Assembly (NCBI GenBank): GCA_011799875.1
Contig: CM022301.1
Location: forward strand, 207,676,477 to 207,740,476
DNA from: Thinopyrum elongatum
Lineage: Eukaryota > Streptophyta > Magnoliopsida > Poales > Poaceae
Direction: 5' to 3'
DNA: 64,000 nucleotides
Below the pieces are notes generated by a model. It did no database searches, was not told the DNA's origin, and worked only from the letters and a program-made list of their open reading frames with translations. The position numbers were made by a program, and so were the translations under genes. Shown in pieces: positions 32,339 to 42,805 of the stretch (position 1 is its first letter; the number at the start of each line of letters is the position of its first letter).

Positions 32339-34267
32339 GTGAAGGAGAGTACTTCGTCCATTCAAGTGGAAGCCTCAACTTCACATCAAGGTGAACCACA
32401 AGTTGACTTGGAGGCATCCACAAGTGGAACACGTCAAGACGGAGGAAATGAGGAAGTACAACAAGATAAAGCACATCGACTTCCCTCTCCACCTCCACAA
32501 GAGTACGACAACGCCGACAAATATGAAGAAAGAGAAAGAGAAGGAGAAGAAGATAATGAAGAGGATGTTCCACCTCAACCCAAACAAAAGCTCTCACGAG
32601 TTAGAGAAAGAGTCACAAGAGATCATCCCGTCGAACAAATCTTCGATGATATTCAAACCGGGAGAATTAGTCGCTCTAAAACTCGTTTGGCTAACTTTTG
32701 TGAACACTACTCATTCATTTCTAGTATTGAACCTATGAAGGTTGAAGAAGCTCTTGAGGATCCGGATTGGGTGAACGCTATGCATGAAGAGCTACACAAT
32801 TTTGAGGGGAATCAAGTGTGGACATTGGTTGAACAGTCGGACGACAAGCATAATGTCATTGGAACCAAATGGGTGTTTTGGAATAAGCAAGATGAAGATG
32901 GACATGTTGTACGAAACAAGGCCTGTCTCATCGCCCAAGGCTACACTCAAGTCGAAGGTATGGACTATGGTGAGACATATGCCCCCGTTGCTAGACTTGA
33001 GTTCATACGCATCTTACTTGCTTATGCCAATCACCATGACATCACTTTATACCAAATGGACATTAAAAGTGCTTTTCTTAATGGAGAAATTGAGGAGGGA
33101 GTTTATGTTAAACAACCTCCCGGCTTTGTCAATCCCAAGAAACCTAATCATGTCTACAAACTTCACAAAGCTCTTTATGATCTTAAATAAGCTCCTAGAG
33201 CATGGTATAAATGCTTGACCAAGTTCCTTATTGAAAAAGGCTTTGAAATTGGGAAGATTGATTCTACACTTTTTACTAAAAGGGTTAATGGTGAATTATT
33301 TGTGTGCCAAATTTATGTGGATGATATCATATTTGGTTCTACTAACCCTCATTTTAGTGAAAAGTTTGGAAGGCTAATGTCAGAGAAGTTTGAGATGTCT
33401 ATGATGAGCGAACTCAAATTTTTCCTTGGGTTGCAAATCAAGCAAACTAAGGAAGGTACCTTTATTTCTCAAACAAAGTATACCAAGGATCTTTTCAAGA
33501 AGTTCAACATGCAAGAAAGCAAAGGTATGAAAACACCCATGCCTACTAGTGGACATCTTGACTTGACTAAGGATGGCAAACCGGTTGACCAAAAAGTTTA
33601 CCGCTCTATGATTGGTTCATTGTTATATCTATGTGCCTCCCGTCCCAATATTAGGCTAAGTGTGTGCATGTGTGCATGATATCAAGCGGCCCCTAAAGAA
33701 TGTCATCTTAAGGCCATGAAAAGGATAGTGAGATACTTAATTCATACACCAAACTTTGGCATTTGGTATCCTAAGAGGTCATCTTTTGATCTTGTTGGCT
33801 ACTCCGATTCGGACTATGCCGGTGACAAGGTTCATAGAAAGTCCACTTCGGGTACTTGTCAATTTCTTGGTAGATCCCTTGTGTCTTGGTCTTCCAAGAA
33901 ACAAAACTCGGTATCCTTATCCACTGCCGAAGCGGAATACATTGCCGCCTAATCATGTTGTGCTCAATTACTTTGGATGACCCAAACCCTTAAGGATTAT
34001 GGGATACATGTGAAACATGTTCCGTTGCTTTGTGACAATGAGAGTGCTATTAAGATTTCTCATAATCCCGTGCAACATTCTCGAACTAAGCATATTGAAG
34101 TTCGTCATCATTTCATTCGAGATCATGTTGCTAAAGGAGACATCAATCTTAAGCATGTTCGTACCGATAAGCAATTGGCGGATATATTCACTAAACCGTT
34201 TGATGAGAAAGTATTTTGCCGTTTGAGAGGTGAATTGAACATCATTGATGCTTCAAACATGGAGTAG
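32339..34267 (+). pseudogene. pol: Copia reverse transcriptase and RNase H segment, broken
   Basis: After an acidic linker, RT begins around WVNAMHEELHNFEGNQVW and TKWVFWNKQDEDG. The motifs YAPVARLEFIRILLAYA and QMDIKSAFLNGEI follow, then the catalytic YVDDIIFGST near 33310. Stops in the one frame include TAA at 33188-33190 (LK-stop-APRAWY, usually Gln, so CAA-to-TAA), TGA at 33677-33679 (CA-stop-YQAAPKE, usually Arg) and TAA at 33950-33952. RNase H shows YSDSDYAGD, KSTSGTCQFLG, STAEAEYIA and the closing HIEVRHHFIRDHV and LADIFTKPF. The true stop is the TAG at 34265-34267. Both domains are nearly full length. Confidence 0.85.
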
Positions 34268-36280
34268 AAGCTCCATTTGGATACATGCAAGGCATGAGCC
34301 TTTTTGACTAATCCTTGATATTTCTCTTATAATGATAATTATATGTCTTGGATCTCTACTTGTACCCTTGCATGCTATCTAACCCTTGTAGGTACTTGGA
34401 TGAACCCAAATCTATGAGATTGCAAGCCACTCACATTTTGAATGATCTCTACATCACCAAGTTCCAATAATATGGTTGTTGAATTCAAGGAAGCACAAAC
34501 TCACTCAACATATCCTTTGACAATTTCAATATATCAAATTTCATTTGGTATCAAGTTTCATGATTGTCATTTTGGATACACAAGTGCTCTTACTTGCTAT
34601 ACTAACCCATGTAGGAAGATGAACTCAAACTACTAGTGGTGCTCCCAACTCTTGATGAACAACATCAACCTTGAGCACCCTACACAAGTTCAACTACATG
34701 ATCAAGATCAACACCACAACCCAAGGTATGTAATCCCACCTTAGAGAAGCTTTGCTCCAAGTCATGAGCTAAAGCAACTCAACAAGGTGTGAAAACATCA
34801 AAATGCTTAAACGAAAAATGGTGGCCCCATTTTGAGCTTAAACGATGAGTATGACCTATGATCAAGTGATCTCACTTGACTCCTAAGTCAATATACTCTA
34901 ACATAGGTGAATTTGTCACCGACCCCTACTCTAGATGAAGTTCTCTAGTGTTCTTTTTCTTAGTTGATTTTTCTTTTGCGTATGTTCCTTGCTATATTGT
35001 CTCTCTCTACACAAAAAAAACTTCATCTAGATCTCTTTTCTGTCTTTATTCTGTGCTTAATTCATTGCAAATCTTTCTGTTAATTCCTTGCAAATCTTTG
35101 TGTGATTTCATTTGCCAAGTGAGCTGAGTTGACAAAATCTTTACTCTGTGTTGAACTCGGTCCCTCCGATCCAAACCTATCGGCTTGACCAAAATACAAG
35201 GTCTCCTTGTGAATAGTTCATCGGTACAACCGACATGGACTAACTCGGTCGCACTGATAAGTACCTTCTGTGACTATGTCATTTCGGAGCCACCGATGGA
35301 AAACGCATCGGCGTCACCGATATCAACTCTGAGAAAATGTTTTGCCATTCCCTATTACCTATTTTCTTCAGCTCCACTCAATGATTCTTAATTTCCTCTA
35401 TAAGCATCATGAAATACCTACTACTTTGTAGTGTCTCTCAAGGACCACACCTACTTGACTCATGCTCCAGAAGTGCCCTTCTTGGAAATTGATGTCAAAG
35501 GGGGAGAGAGAGCACATCAAAGCTTATCATATGAGCACATCTAAGCTCTTCTACAGATGCTTGTTATCAAAGAGGAGAGAAGTCACATGTCTTTAAGAGG
35601 GGAAAGACATGTCAATATGTTTGATCTTAGCTATTGCTAATATTCTTGTTGCTCTGATTTTTAGTTGATATTACCCTATCTTGCTCTGATTTTATCTCAC
35701 CCTACCTTCTCCTGTTATCCAATATCAGATTTGGGGGGAGAGAGAGTCCATGACTAGGGGAGAAAAATCTTTGGAATTCATTGCATATCTTTAGATCTTT
35801 GGGGACATGTCTATATCTAAATGAAGTACTTAGTACTCACCCATTACATGTCATCCCAGTCTTGGTATCTTTGTGGTTTTCTGAAATTGCTTTACTAGGA
35901 GTGTTCTTGTGTTATCTAACCCTATTTTCTCAAGACCACTCTTTCCAAAGTCAGCTCAAGATCACAAGGTAAGTATATGCATCACACTCATGTGCATGAT
36001 TATCTCTTGCTGATGTACATATTGTTTGCAAGAGGGATTCATAAACATGGAGGTACACTTCTCAACCACATCATTTGCTCTGATGCATATAGCCAAGATA
36101 CATGTAACTCTTTGCTTGCTCTGTCATGCTTATGCATTCACATGTTAGTATATTCTATCTTCACATGATTGCATACATATAGGGGAAGCTTATGCATGTT
36201 ACATGTTTCTCCAAAGCTTTACCTATCACTCTTCATATCATTTACCTAAAGCTTTGATGTATGTTGTCATCAATTACCAA
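34268..36280. other. Non-coding region between Copia RNase H and the 3' LTR
   Basis: About 2 kb without a credible open frame. SIRE-type elements can carry an envelope-like gene here, and I see none. At 35155-35330 there are several CGGT/ACCG-type words (for example CGGTACAACCG and TCGGAGCCACCGA) like those in the LTR. 35500-35760 contains GGGGAGAGA purine runs. Confidence 0.55.
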
Positions 36281-36292
36281 AAAGGGGGAGAT
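36280..36292 (+). promoter_or_regulatory. Polypurine tract of the Copia element
   Basis: AAAAGGGGGAGAT immediately precedes the 3' LTR. Confidence 0.85.
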
Positions 36293-37878
36293 TGAAAGCA
36301 CAAGTGCTCCCTGGGTGATTTTGGTAATTAATGTCAACATATCTCTTGTTGGACTAATGCTCTTATCTAGTGTATTTCAGACAAGTTCAACAATGGCGTG
36401 AAAAGGACAAGAGGATGTGGAACCCCTTCAAGGTGCCTAGGACATGCATTGGCTAAAGCTCAAGCCTCTTCATTTATATTTTAGTGATCCAAGATCACAT
36501 TGAGTCCATAGGAAAGCCAATACTATTAAAAGGGGATGAGGTGTTGCTTAATGGTCTACTTGCTTAGATGGTTAGTGATATTGCTCCAAAGCCCTCAACC
36601 ACTTTCTCATTCCAAATATGTCCAAAACCCAAAGTCAAACTCGGCCTCACCGATTCTTCCTATCCGGCGCCACCGAGTTCATATGACATAGCCACTGCCA
36701 AAAACCCTAACAGTTCGGTCACACCGATACGGATCTCGGTCTCACCGAGATGGCCTTGCAAACTCTCGGTTGCCTGTTGCAATTGTTTCAGTCTCACCAA
36801 AAATGCAATCGGTCACGCCAAGTTGGCTTAACATCTTCTTTGTTGCCTTATTGCTTCACTTCAGTCTCACCGAGTTGATGCAATCTATGCCACCGAGTTG
36901 ATGTTTACCCTAAGCCCTAGCACATTGGTCCCACCGAGTTGTTCCAGTCGGTCCCATCAAGATTCCTAACGTTCACATTTTGAACTGAATCGGTCTCACC
37001 GAGTTCTTCTATTCGGTCTGACCGAGTTGGGTCAAATGTGTGTAATGGATGGATTTTGTGTGGAGGCTATATATACCCCTCCACCCCTTCTCCATATGAG
37101 AGAGAGCCATCAGAATGTGCCTACACTTCCAGTATAAATTTTCTGAGAGAGAACCACCTACTCATGTGTTGAGATCAAGACATTCCAATCCTACCACAAG
37201 AATCTTGATTTCTAGCCTTCCCCAAGTTGCTTTCCACTCAAATCATCTTTCCACCGTAGACAAATCTGAGAGAGAGTTGAGTGTTGGGTAGACTATCATT
37301 TGAAGCACAAGAGCAAGGAGTTCATCATCAACACACCATCTATTACCTTTTGGAGAGTGGTGTCTCCTAGATTGGTTAGGTGTCGCTTGGGAGCCTCCGA
37401 CAAGATTGTGGAGTTGAACCAAGAAGTTTGTAAGGGCAAGGAGATCGCCTACTTCATGAATATCTACCCGAGTGAGGCATGTCCTTCGTGGGCGATGGCC
37501 ATGGTGGGATAGACAAGGTTGCTTCTTCATGGACCCTTCGTGGGTGGAGCCCTCCGTGGACTCGCGCAATCGTTACCCTTCGTGGGTTGAAGTCTCCATC
37601 AATGTGGATGTACGATAGCACCACCTATCAGAACCACGCCAAAAATCTCCGTGTCTTCATTGCGTTTGCACACTCCAATCCCATCCCTTTACTTTCTTGC
37701 AATTAGCATGCTTTACTTTTTTCGCTGCTCATACTCTTGACATGCTTGCTTGAAATGTATTGTGAATGCTTAAACTTGTGCTAAAACTCCACCTCAACTT
37801 AAAGAACTTAAAAATTGCCACTTTTACTTGTTGAGTGTCTAATCACCCCCCTCTAGACCCCTCTTCTTGATCCTTTCA
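36293..37878 (+). repeat. 3' LTR of the Copia element (1,586 bp)
   Basis: TGAAAGCACAAG to GATCCTTTCA, followed by TCTCA. Several CACCGAG words in this copy are altered (CACCAAA, CGCCAAG, CATCAAG), so part of the dyad array has decayed relative to the 5' LTR. Confidence 0.92.
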
Positions 37879-37883
37879 TCTCA

Positions 37884-40600
37884 TCCTCTCCAGATCTAAA
37901 CAAGACAGCGGTAGCGACATTTTCTCTCTACTCACTGCTGGTCATAGATCCGGCCGGATCCCTTCGGCCGGGGTGTGTAGGGGACTAGGTGCATCGTTCA
38001 CGCGGTCAACAACGGTGAGGGAGGAAACCCACAGCTGCCGACGGGTCCCGATCCTCTGCCCGTGTCGTTCTCTCTGACACAGCGCCGGCTCGGGAGGTCC
38101 TCGGACCCCTTCTTCCTCCCTGCCGTATTGTGCGCAGATCCGACCTCTCGCCGCCCTCCTAGCCACATCCCGATGACCCTTAGGTATAACTTCCTTCAAA
38201 AACGGCCTTGCTCTACTGCCCTAGCTCCCCACATGGCTGCATGTGGATCTTTTTCTACTTCCATCGGGTCTTCCAAAGCCACCTACATTTTTAGTATTAT
38301 TAGAGGTAAAGCTACTTCATGCAGTCGAATCTAGGACTTGGTTCGAACAGGGAAGAAAGGGGGGAAAGTTGTAGCATGAATCTAGGACTTGATTCAAAGA
38401 GGAAATAACAGGGAAATTTGTAGAGACTGGATACCCAACCGGTCTCTTGGTTGAAAAGGGAAATAAAGGGAAAAGGCAGTACAAACTAGATAAGGAACAA
38501 ACCTATTATTGGTTGAGAAAAGGATAGAAAGTTGCGACTGGGGGACAAGTCAACAGAGTGTCCAGGATTAGATTTGCTGCCCTCACAGAGTATGAACAAA
38601 CTCGGCATCACCACTTTATGCCTCCTTGTAGGTACATTGTGCTGATGCGTCCACTATCATATGCCCTTATACCAACTTTTTGTTGTTGTTAATGTAAGGG
38701 CGCTTGTAAATTGAAGCAATCCCACTATTATAGTAAGCACATGTCTAACCAATGTTATTGTTAATCTAATGCCTCCAGTAATATGATGCAATTAAACTGT
38801 GTTACAAATGGGACTCCTACTATTTTTCCCAGTATGATAAGTAAGTTGCTTCTTTACATTGGGGAATGTCCTCGTGTCCCCACTGTCCCATGCCCTTATA
38901 CCAACTCTTTAGTTGTTGTTAATCTAATGCAGCTGGTAAAACAAGCAATGCTACCACCATTAAAGTAATGCCATATTTGACCAATGTCATTGTTGATCGT
39001 AATGCTTTCAGTAATATGAAGCAATGTTGCCGTTTAAAAATTTCTACTGTCCTTGCATGATTGCCATGTAGATAATGAAGATGCTTCTTTTCATTTTGTG
39101 TATGCTTCATATCCGGTTATTGACCAGTAACTGTTTTCTTTCTATCTTTTTGTGCAGATAGGGATATCCATTTCACGTCGTTGCTATTGTGACCTTTTCG
39201 TGAACTGCACAAAACACTTTTTTTAAAGAGTGTCTTGTGCAGTTCTACTAAAATGTCACATGGGCAACGTCTATCGATTTTAGTGGAACTGCACAAAGGG
39301 TGATTGGAGTTCCTAACCTCTTCGGCTAACTCTGCAGGTAATCTCGTGCAACAGTTTATTTGCCTTTGCAAGATTAGTCACCATCGTCACCACAATGGCA
39401 CTTGATTTTAGTGGAACTGCACAAAAGGATAAGCAAATTATAGTTGCACCTTGCATGAGCATGATAGCCAACCTTAATGTTGCTCAATTTTAGTTCAACT
39501 ATTGAAGAAGCAGCTGCCAGCTCATGAGACCATGTACTTCTTGCTAGATGCATGATGCAAACATTGCTTCATTGTAGGTGAAATACACAAAAAGGTCGTA
39601 CGAGTTGAATCATCCGAGTGGATCTGCAGGTTCACCACTTGTAGAAGGCGTATCCGAGAGAATCGAGTCATGAACTGGCTGAGTCCATCAGGCTTACCGT
39701 CGTGGTGGCGGAGGGCCCCTGAAGAATAACTTGATCTCCCAAAGTCATCTCACACAGGTCAGTACTGTCCTTTATCCACATGATCGTGCTTTGCCATACT
39801 GTGCTAATGTTGTATTTTATTAACAAAGCTATTCTATCGCAATCTTTTCTCGTTTTGAAAATAAAGTTGCTTCAACTAGTTCCACTATTATAGTAATCAT
39901 GCTCTTTCTTTATCTGCGCAAACAGGAATACTCAATTACAGATGTTGGGATGGTCAAAGCATTCGCGAAGTTGGCGACCCGCTTATGCATATATTGGAAG
40001 TGGTAATGCCACCAGTGATGTAGAACATGTTCATCTGCCAATGTTTGACATGCGTGGCCATAAACAAGACTGGTTTCAATGTTTCGGCAAATCCTTGAGT
40101 CAAATTGCTTACATGAACCATCGATCAATTTTATTTATTTGATTGCATTGTCACAATGTTTTAGTTGTACAATAACTATTGGCTCTGATCTGTGAATCAT
40201 TGAGATGTGTAGGCATCTTTTTTGTACTTATTATTTGATTCTTATTGACTGGTTGTGAATCTTGTAAGCTGGGAAACATGACATGATGATGCAGAGGACA
40301 ACAACCATAACAAGCTTTTCAAACTTGGTAGTATTGTCTGTGAAAGTGCGGCAAATGAGATGATCGTGTGCGCCCTGAGAATAATAATTTTAATTTTTGT
40401 GCATGTTGATCCTGGGCAATGATAGAACGAGCCAATGCTTTGCTTGTTTTACGAATACAATTTAATTAAAGCGAATACAATTTAAGTAAAGTGACCACTA
40501 ACACTTCCTATTACGGTACCAATACCGACCCGCTCGTGACCAGACGTGTGGCCGGAATAGGTTTCTCGGCTTCCACGTGGGTTTAATGGAGGTGTTTGAA
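37884..40600. other. Host locus upstream of the exonuclease-like gene, exon/intron-like but unassigned
   Basis: 37884-38200 is GC-rich and leader-like and continues the sequence left of the Copia insertion. 38350-40150 is AT-rich with TGCAG- and GTAAG-like words. The phrase TTAGTGGAACTGCACAAA recurs at about 39285 and 39411, with diverged forms at 39202 and 39570. No protein can be recognised. It could be the untranslated exons and introns of the gene whose coding part starts near 40907, which is inference. Confidence 0.4.
38648..39040. repeat. ~229-bp tandem duplication
   Basis: TGCCCTTATACCAACT at 38662 recurs at 38891. The words GTTGTTGTTAAT, ACCAATGT.ATTGTT and CAGTAATATGA.GCAAT follow in both copies. 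The copies are clearly diverged. Confidence 0.65.
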
Positions 40601-40649
40601 TGCGTCGAGGAGGCATGTTCTACCGGGCGTGCAGCGGGCGAGGGAGAGG

Positions 40650-40800
40650 TAGTAACTGCTGCCGCCTGTACCCACTCAGTTTACTGTTGAATGTAGTTCC
40701 CCAAGAGTTGAAAAATGAACTGCTGCTGCCGCCTACCCAATACGTCCACCGTCGATTGCAGTTCCCCAAGATTGGAAAAATGAACTACTGCTGCCGCGGT
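40650..40800. repeat. 65-bp direct repeat ahead of the exonuclease-like gene
   Basis: AGTTCCCCAAGAGTTGAAAAA at 40695 and a near copy at 40760 are followed by TGAACTGCTGCTGCCGC, a period of 65 bp. A third partial copy (AACTGCTGCCGCC) begins at 40653. Each copy contains a CTGCTGCCGC core. Confidence 0.7.
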
Positions 40801-40906
40801 GCCGCCCCCCAGTACCCCAGCACACACCGTTCGTCTTCATCTCCCCCTACCACCAATCCCACAAAACAAGAACCGCCACATCAACTCTGCATGAGAAGAG
40901 ACTCCA

Positions 40907-41205
40907 ATGGCAATCTGAGGGGTGAGCCTGCTGGATATGGACTTCAGCAAGGAGTTCACCTTTGAGTTTGCCGTTCAGACCCATGGCAGCACCAAGTTGA
41001 ATGTGATGTACACCAATGATCCGGGCTCGGTGAAGCTCTTCCTCCCCAAGTTCAAGCAGTACCTACAGGAGGAGAAGCACAAGGTCGCGGGAGTAGACCT
41101 TGTGCCCATCCATTTGTCTCCTGACAGGCACCAGCGAATCGCCGTCGCCCAGGTATGCGTGCGGGACGAGGTTCTCGTCTACCACTGTTGTGGGGCCATC
41201 AGAGG
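40907..41205 (+). pseudogene. 3'-5' exonuclease-like gene, 5' half, interrupted by a retrotransposon
   Basis: ATG at 40907 is followed by a TGA at codon 4 (MAI-stop-GVSLLD), probably a former CGA. The next in-frame ATG is at 40937. The protein reads MDFSKEFTFEFAVQTHGSTK and FLPKFKQYLQEEKHKVAGVD, then HLSPDRHQRIAVAQVCVRDE and VLVYHC. This resembles plant WRN-type (DEDD) 3'-5' exonuclease-domain proteins, which degrade nucleic acids from the 3' end. The first catalytic motif, normally Asp-x-Glu, reads DLV here, so activity was probably already lost. The half ends exactly at the AGAGG target duplication of the element at 41206-54564. The frame resumes beyond it at 54570 without a shift. Family call is moderate to good. 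Confidence 0.72.
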
Positions 41206-42153
41206 TGTCGTGGTAAAATCTCGACAGATGCCAGGGGGTGGCTTATCATGGTTGGGGCCATGAGATCGTCGTCGGGTCCTGGAAGCGGGAGTGGGCACAA
41301 GCTCGGATGGACACGAGATCTACCCAAGTTCAGGGCTCTCCTAAGAGATGAAACCCCTACTCCTGCTCTGCGGGGTCTCTGCATGATCACTATGAAGCAA
41401 AGAGTACAATGGTGCTCCTAGAGCTGTTCGGCCAGAGGAGGAAGAAGGGCGAGGCTAGCTCTCTCCTTTCCCTGGCTATGGTGTGTGTAGAACTGAGGTG
41501 GAACATGAGAGGAACCCCTTGCATGGGTGTGGCCTGGGGGATCTTATAGGCTAAGCCCCCAGGGGTACAATGGTAATATGGCCGGGTGATAGGGCCCGGA
41601 TGTCAGCGTCTATGGGGGCCAGGTTCTCCGCCGGTTGCTGGGGCCCGCTTCTGCTGGGTCGTGCCGGCTGCCGAGGAACCGGCCGACAGGTGGGGTCCGC
41701 CGCCTATGGGGCCCACTGATGGCTCTTCACTGTGGCACCGTCCGTGCTGACGAAGGCTGTGTCGGGCGCGCCATGGCTACAGCGCCGCGCTGGGCGGGTC
41801 GGCGGCCGCCTGACGGAGCCTACTGTAGCCATGCGACCGTGATTGGGGGAGGCATGGCGCACTGTGGCCATGCCCCAGCTTGTCTCCCTGTTGGGCTCAA
41901 ACCCCAAGGGAGGGGACGGGCTGCCTGCTAGGAACCGGCTCGTACCCTCACCGCCTTCTGGAGCGCATCGTCTTCTAGGAGGCGACCTTCTAGCTTCAGC
42001 CGCTTTCTTGGGGGCCCGCCGTCTTTTAGGAGACGGCCCTCTGGTCCCGGAGGCCGGTCTTACGACCAGTCGGACTGAGGGGCTTGGCCAGCCCCGATGT
42101 CTTGAAATGTGGTTAAGTGCTGATGAGGCTACCCGGGGTCTATCTCCCCGACA
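41206..42153 (-). repeat. Left LTR (3' LTR) of the Tat-like element, 948 bp
   Basis: Same length as the right LTR. GC-rich, with CCGGCTGCCGAGG and GGCGGCCGCCTGACGG words. Open frames within it run on both strands and are not supported as genes. Confidence 0.93.
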
Positions 42154-42594
42154 GTAGTCCTCGAAGCTGGTGAGGCTCTACAGCTGACCGGCGAAGTGCC
42201 TCAGCCGTTTCCCCTTCGAGAGATCTTCCGCCTTCCGCTCCGTCCGGCTGGGAGGAGCCGGACGCCAGTAGCCGGCCGCGGCGGCGGCCGCCTGGCGGAT
42301 TCGAATCGACAAGGCGGGAGCTGGGGTGGCGCCGCCCGCCACGCGCGCGCCACACGGCGCCAGTGGGTCAAGCCAGCCTGCAAGCCCACGCGCGCGACGG
42401 GACGTTGCCGCAGGCTGGGGCCCGCCACTACAGGGCCTTGGCCAGCGCGTGGATCCGCTGCGGCCGGAGGGGGCAGTTGCCCTTCTGCGGCACGATTAAT
42501 GCGCCTTTACAGCGTGGGATACACGGGGGCGTGCGGGGCGTGGGGCGCAGTTAATCCCACACCCGCACGTCACCTCGGCTTTGCCCCCGCCGGC

Positions 42595-42602
42595 TATAAA
42601 TA
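42595..42602 (+). promoter_or_regulatory. TATA box of the antisense gene
   Basis: TATAAATA followed by GGGGGGAGGAG lies 204 bp upstream of the ATG at 42806, on the strand opposite to gag-pol. Confidence 0.65.
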
Positions 42603-42805
42603 GGGGGGAGGAGGAGCGGCGGGGCGCACGCGCACCCCCTCCTACTCCCTCTTCTTCCTCTTGCCGCCGCCGCTGCTACTCTTCTGTTGCCGCTCCGCCG
42701 CATCCACTGCTCCGCTGCGGCCACCATGCCGCCCCCGCTGCCCTTCGCCGCTGCAGCGTCGCCTGTCGTTCTCGTCCCCGAGCTTCTCCTTGCTGTCCTC
42801 AAGCC

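Larger units (their letters stand above)
28675..37878 (+). mobile_element. Complete Ty1/Copia LTR retrotransposon (SIRE/Maximus-like)
   Basis: LTRs begin TGAAAGCACAAGTGCTCC at 28675 and 36293 and end GATCCTTTCA at 30265 and 37878. TCTCA duplications flank the element (28670-28674 and 37879-37883). It has a Met-type primer-binding site and a GGGGGAGAT purine tract. The order gag, protease, integrase, reverse transcriptase, RNase H is that of Copia. A 2-kb non-coding region separates RNase H from the 3' LTR, as in the SIRE/Maximus group (lineage is inference). The polyprotein is broken by at least three frameshifts and six or more stops. Confidence 0.93.

Noticed and set aside
41635..42157. Plus-strand frames in the left LTR of the Tat-like element (and 54046-54342)
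   Set aside because: They lie within LTR repeats, are GC-rich and have no domain; the two copies differ at their ends.
42130..42180. Primer-binding site to the right of the left LTR
   Set aside because: The element is in minus orientation, so the site must lie next to the right LTR; the sequence here is also not a purine-rich tract, and the PPT remains unassigned.
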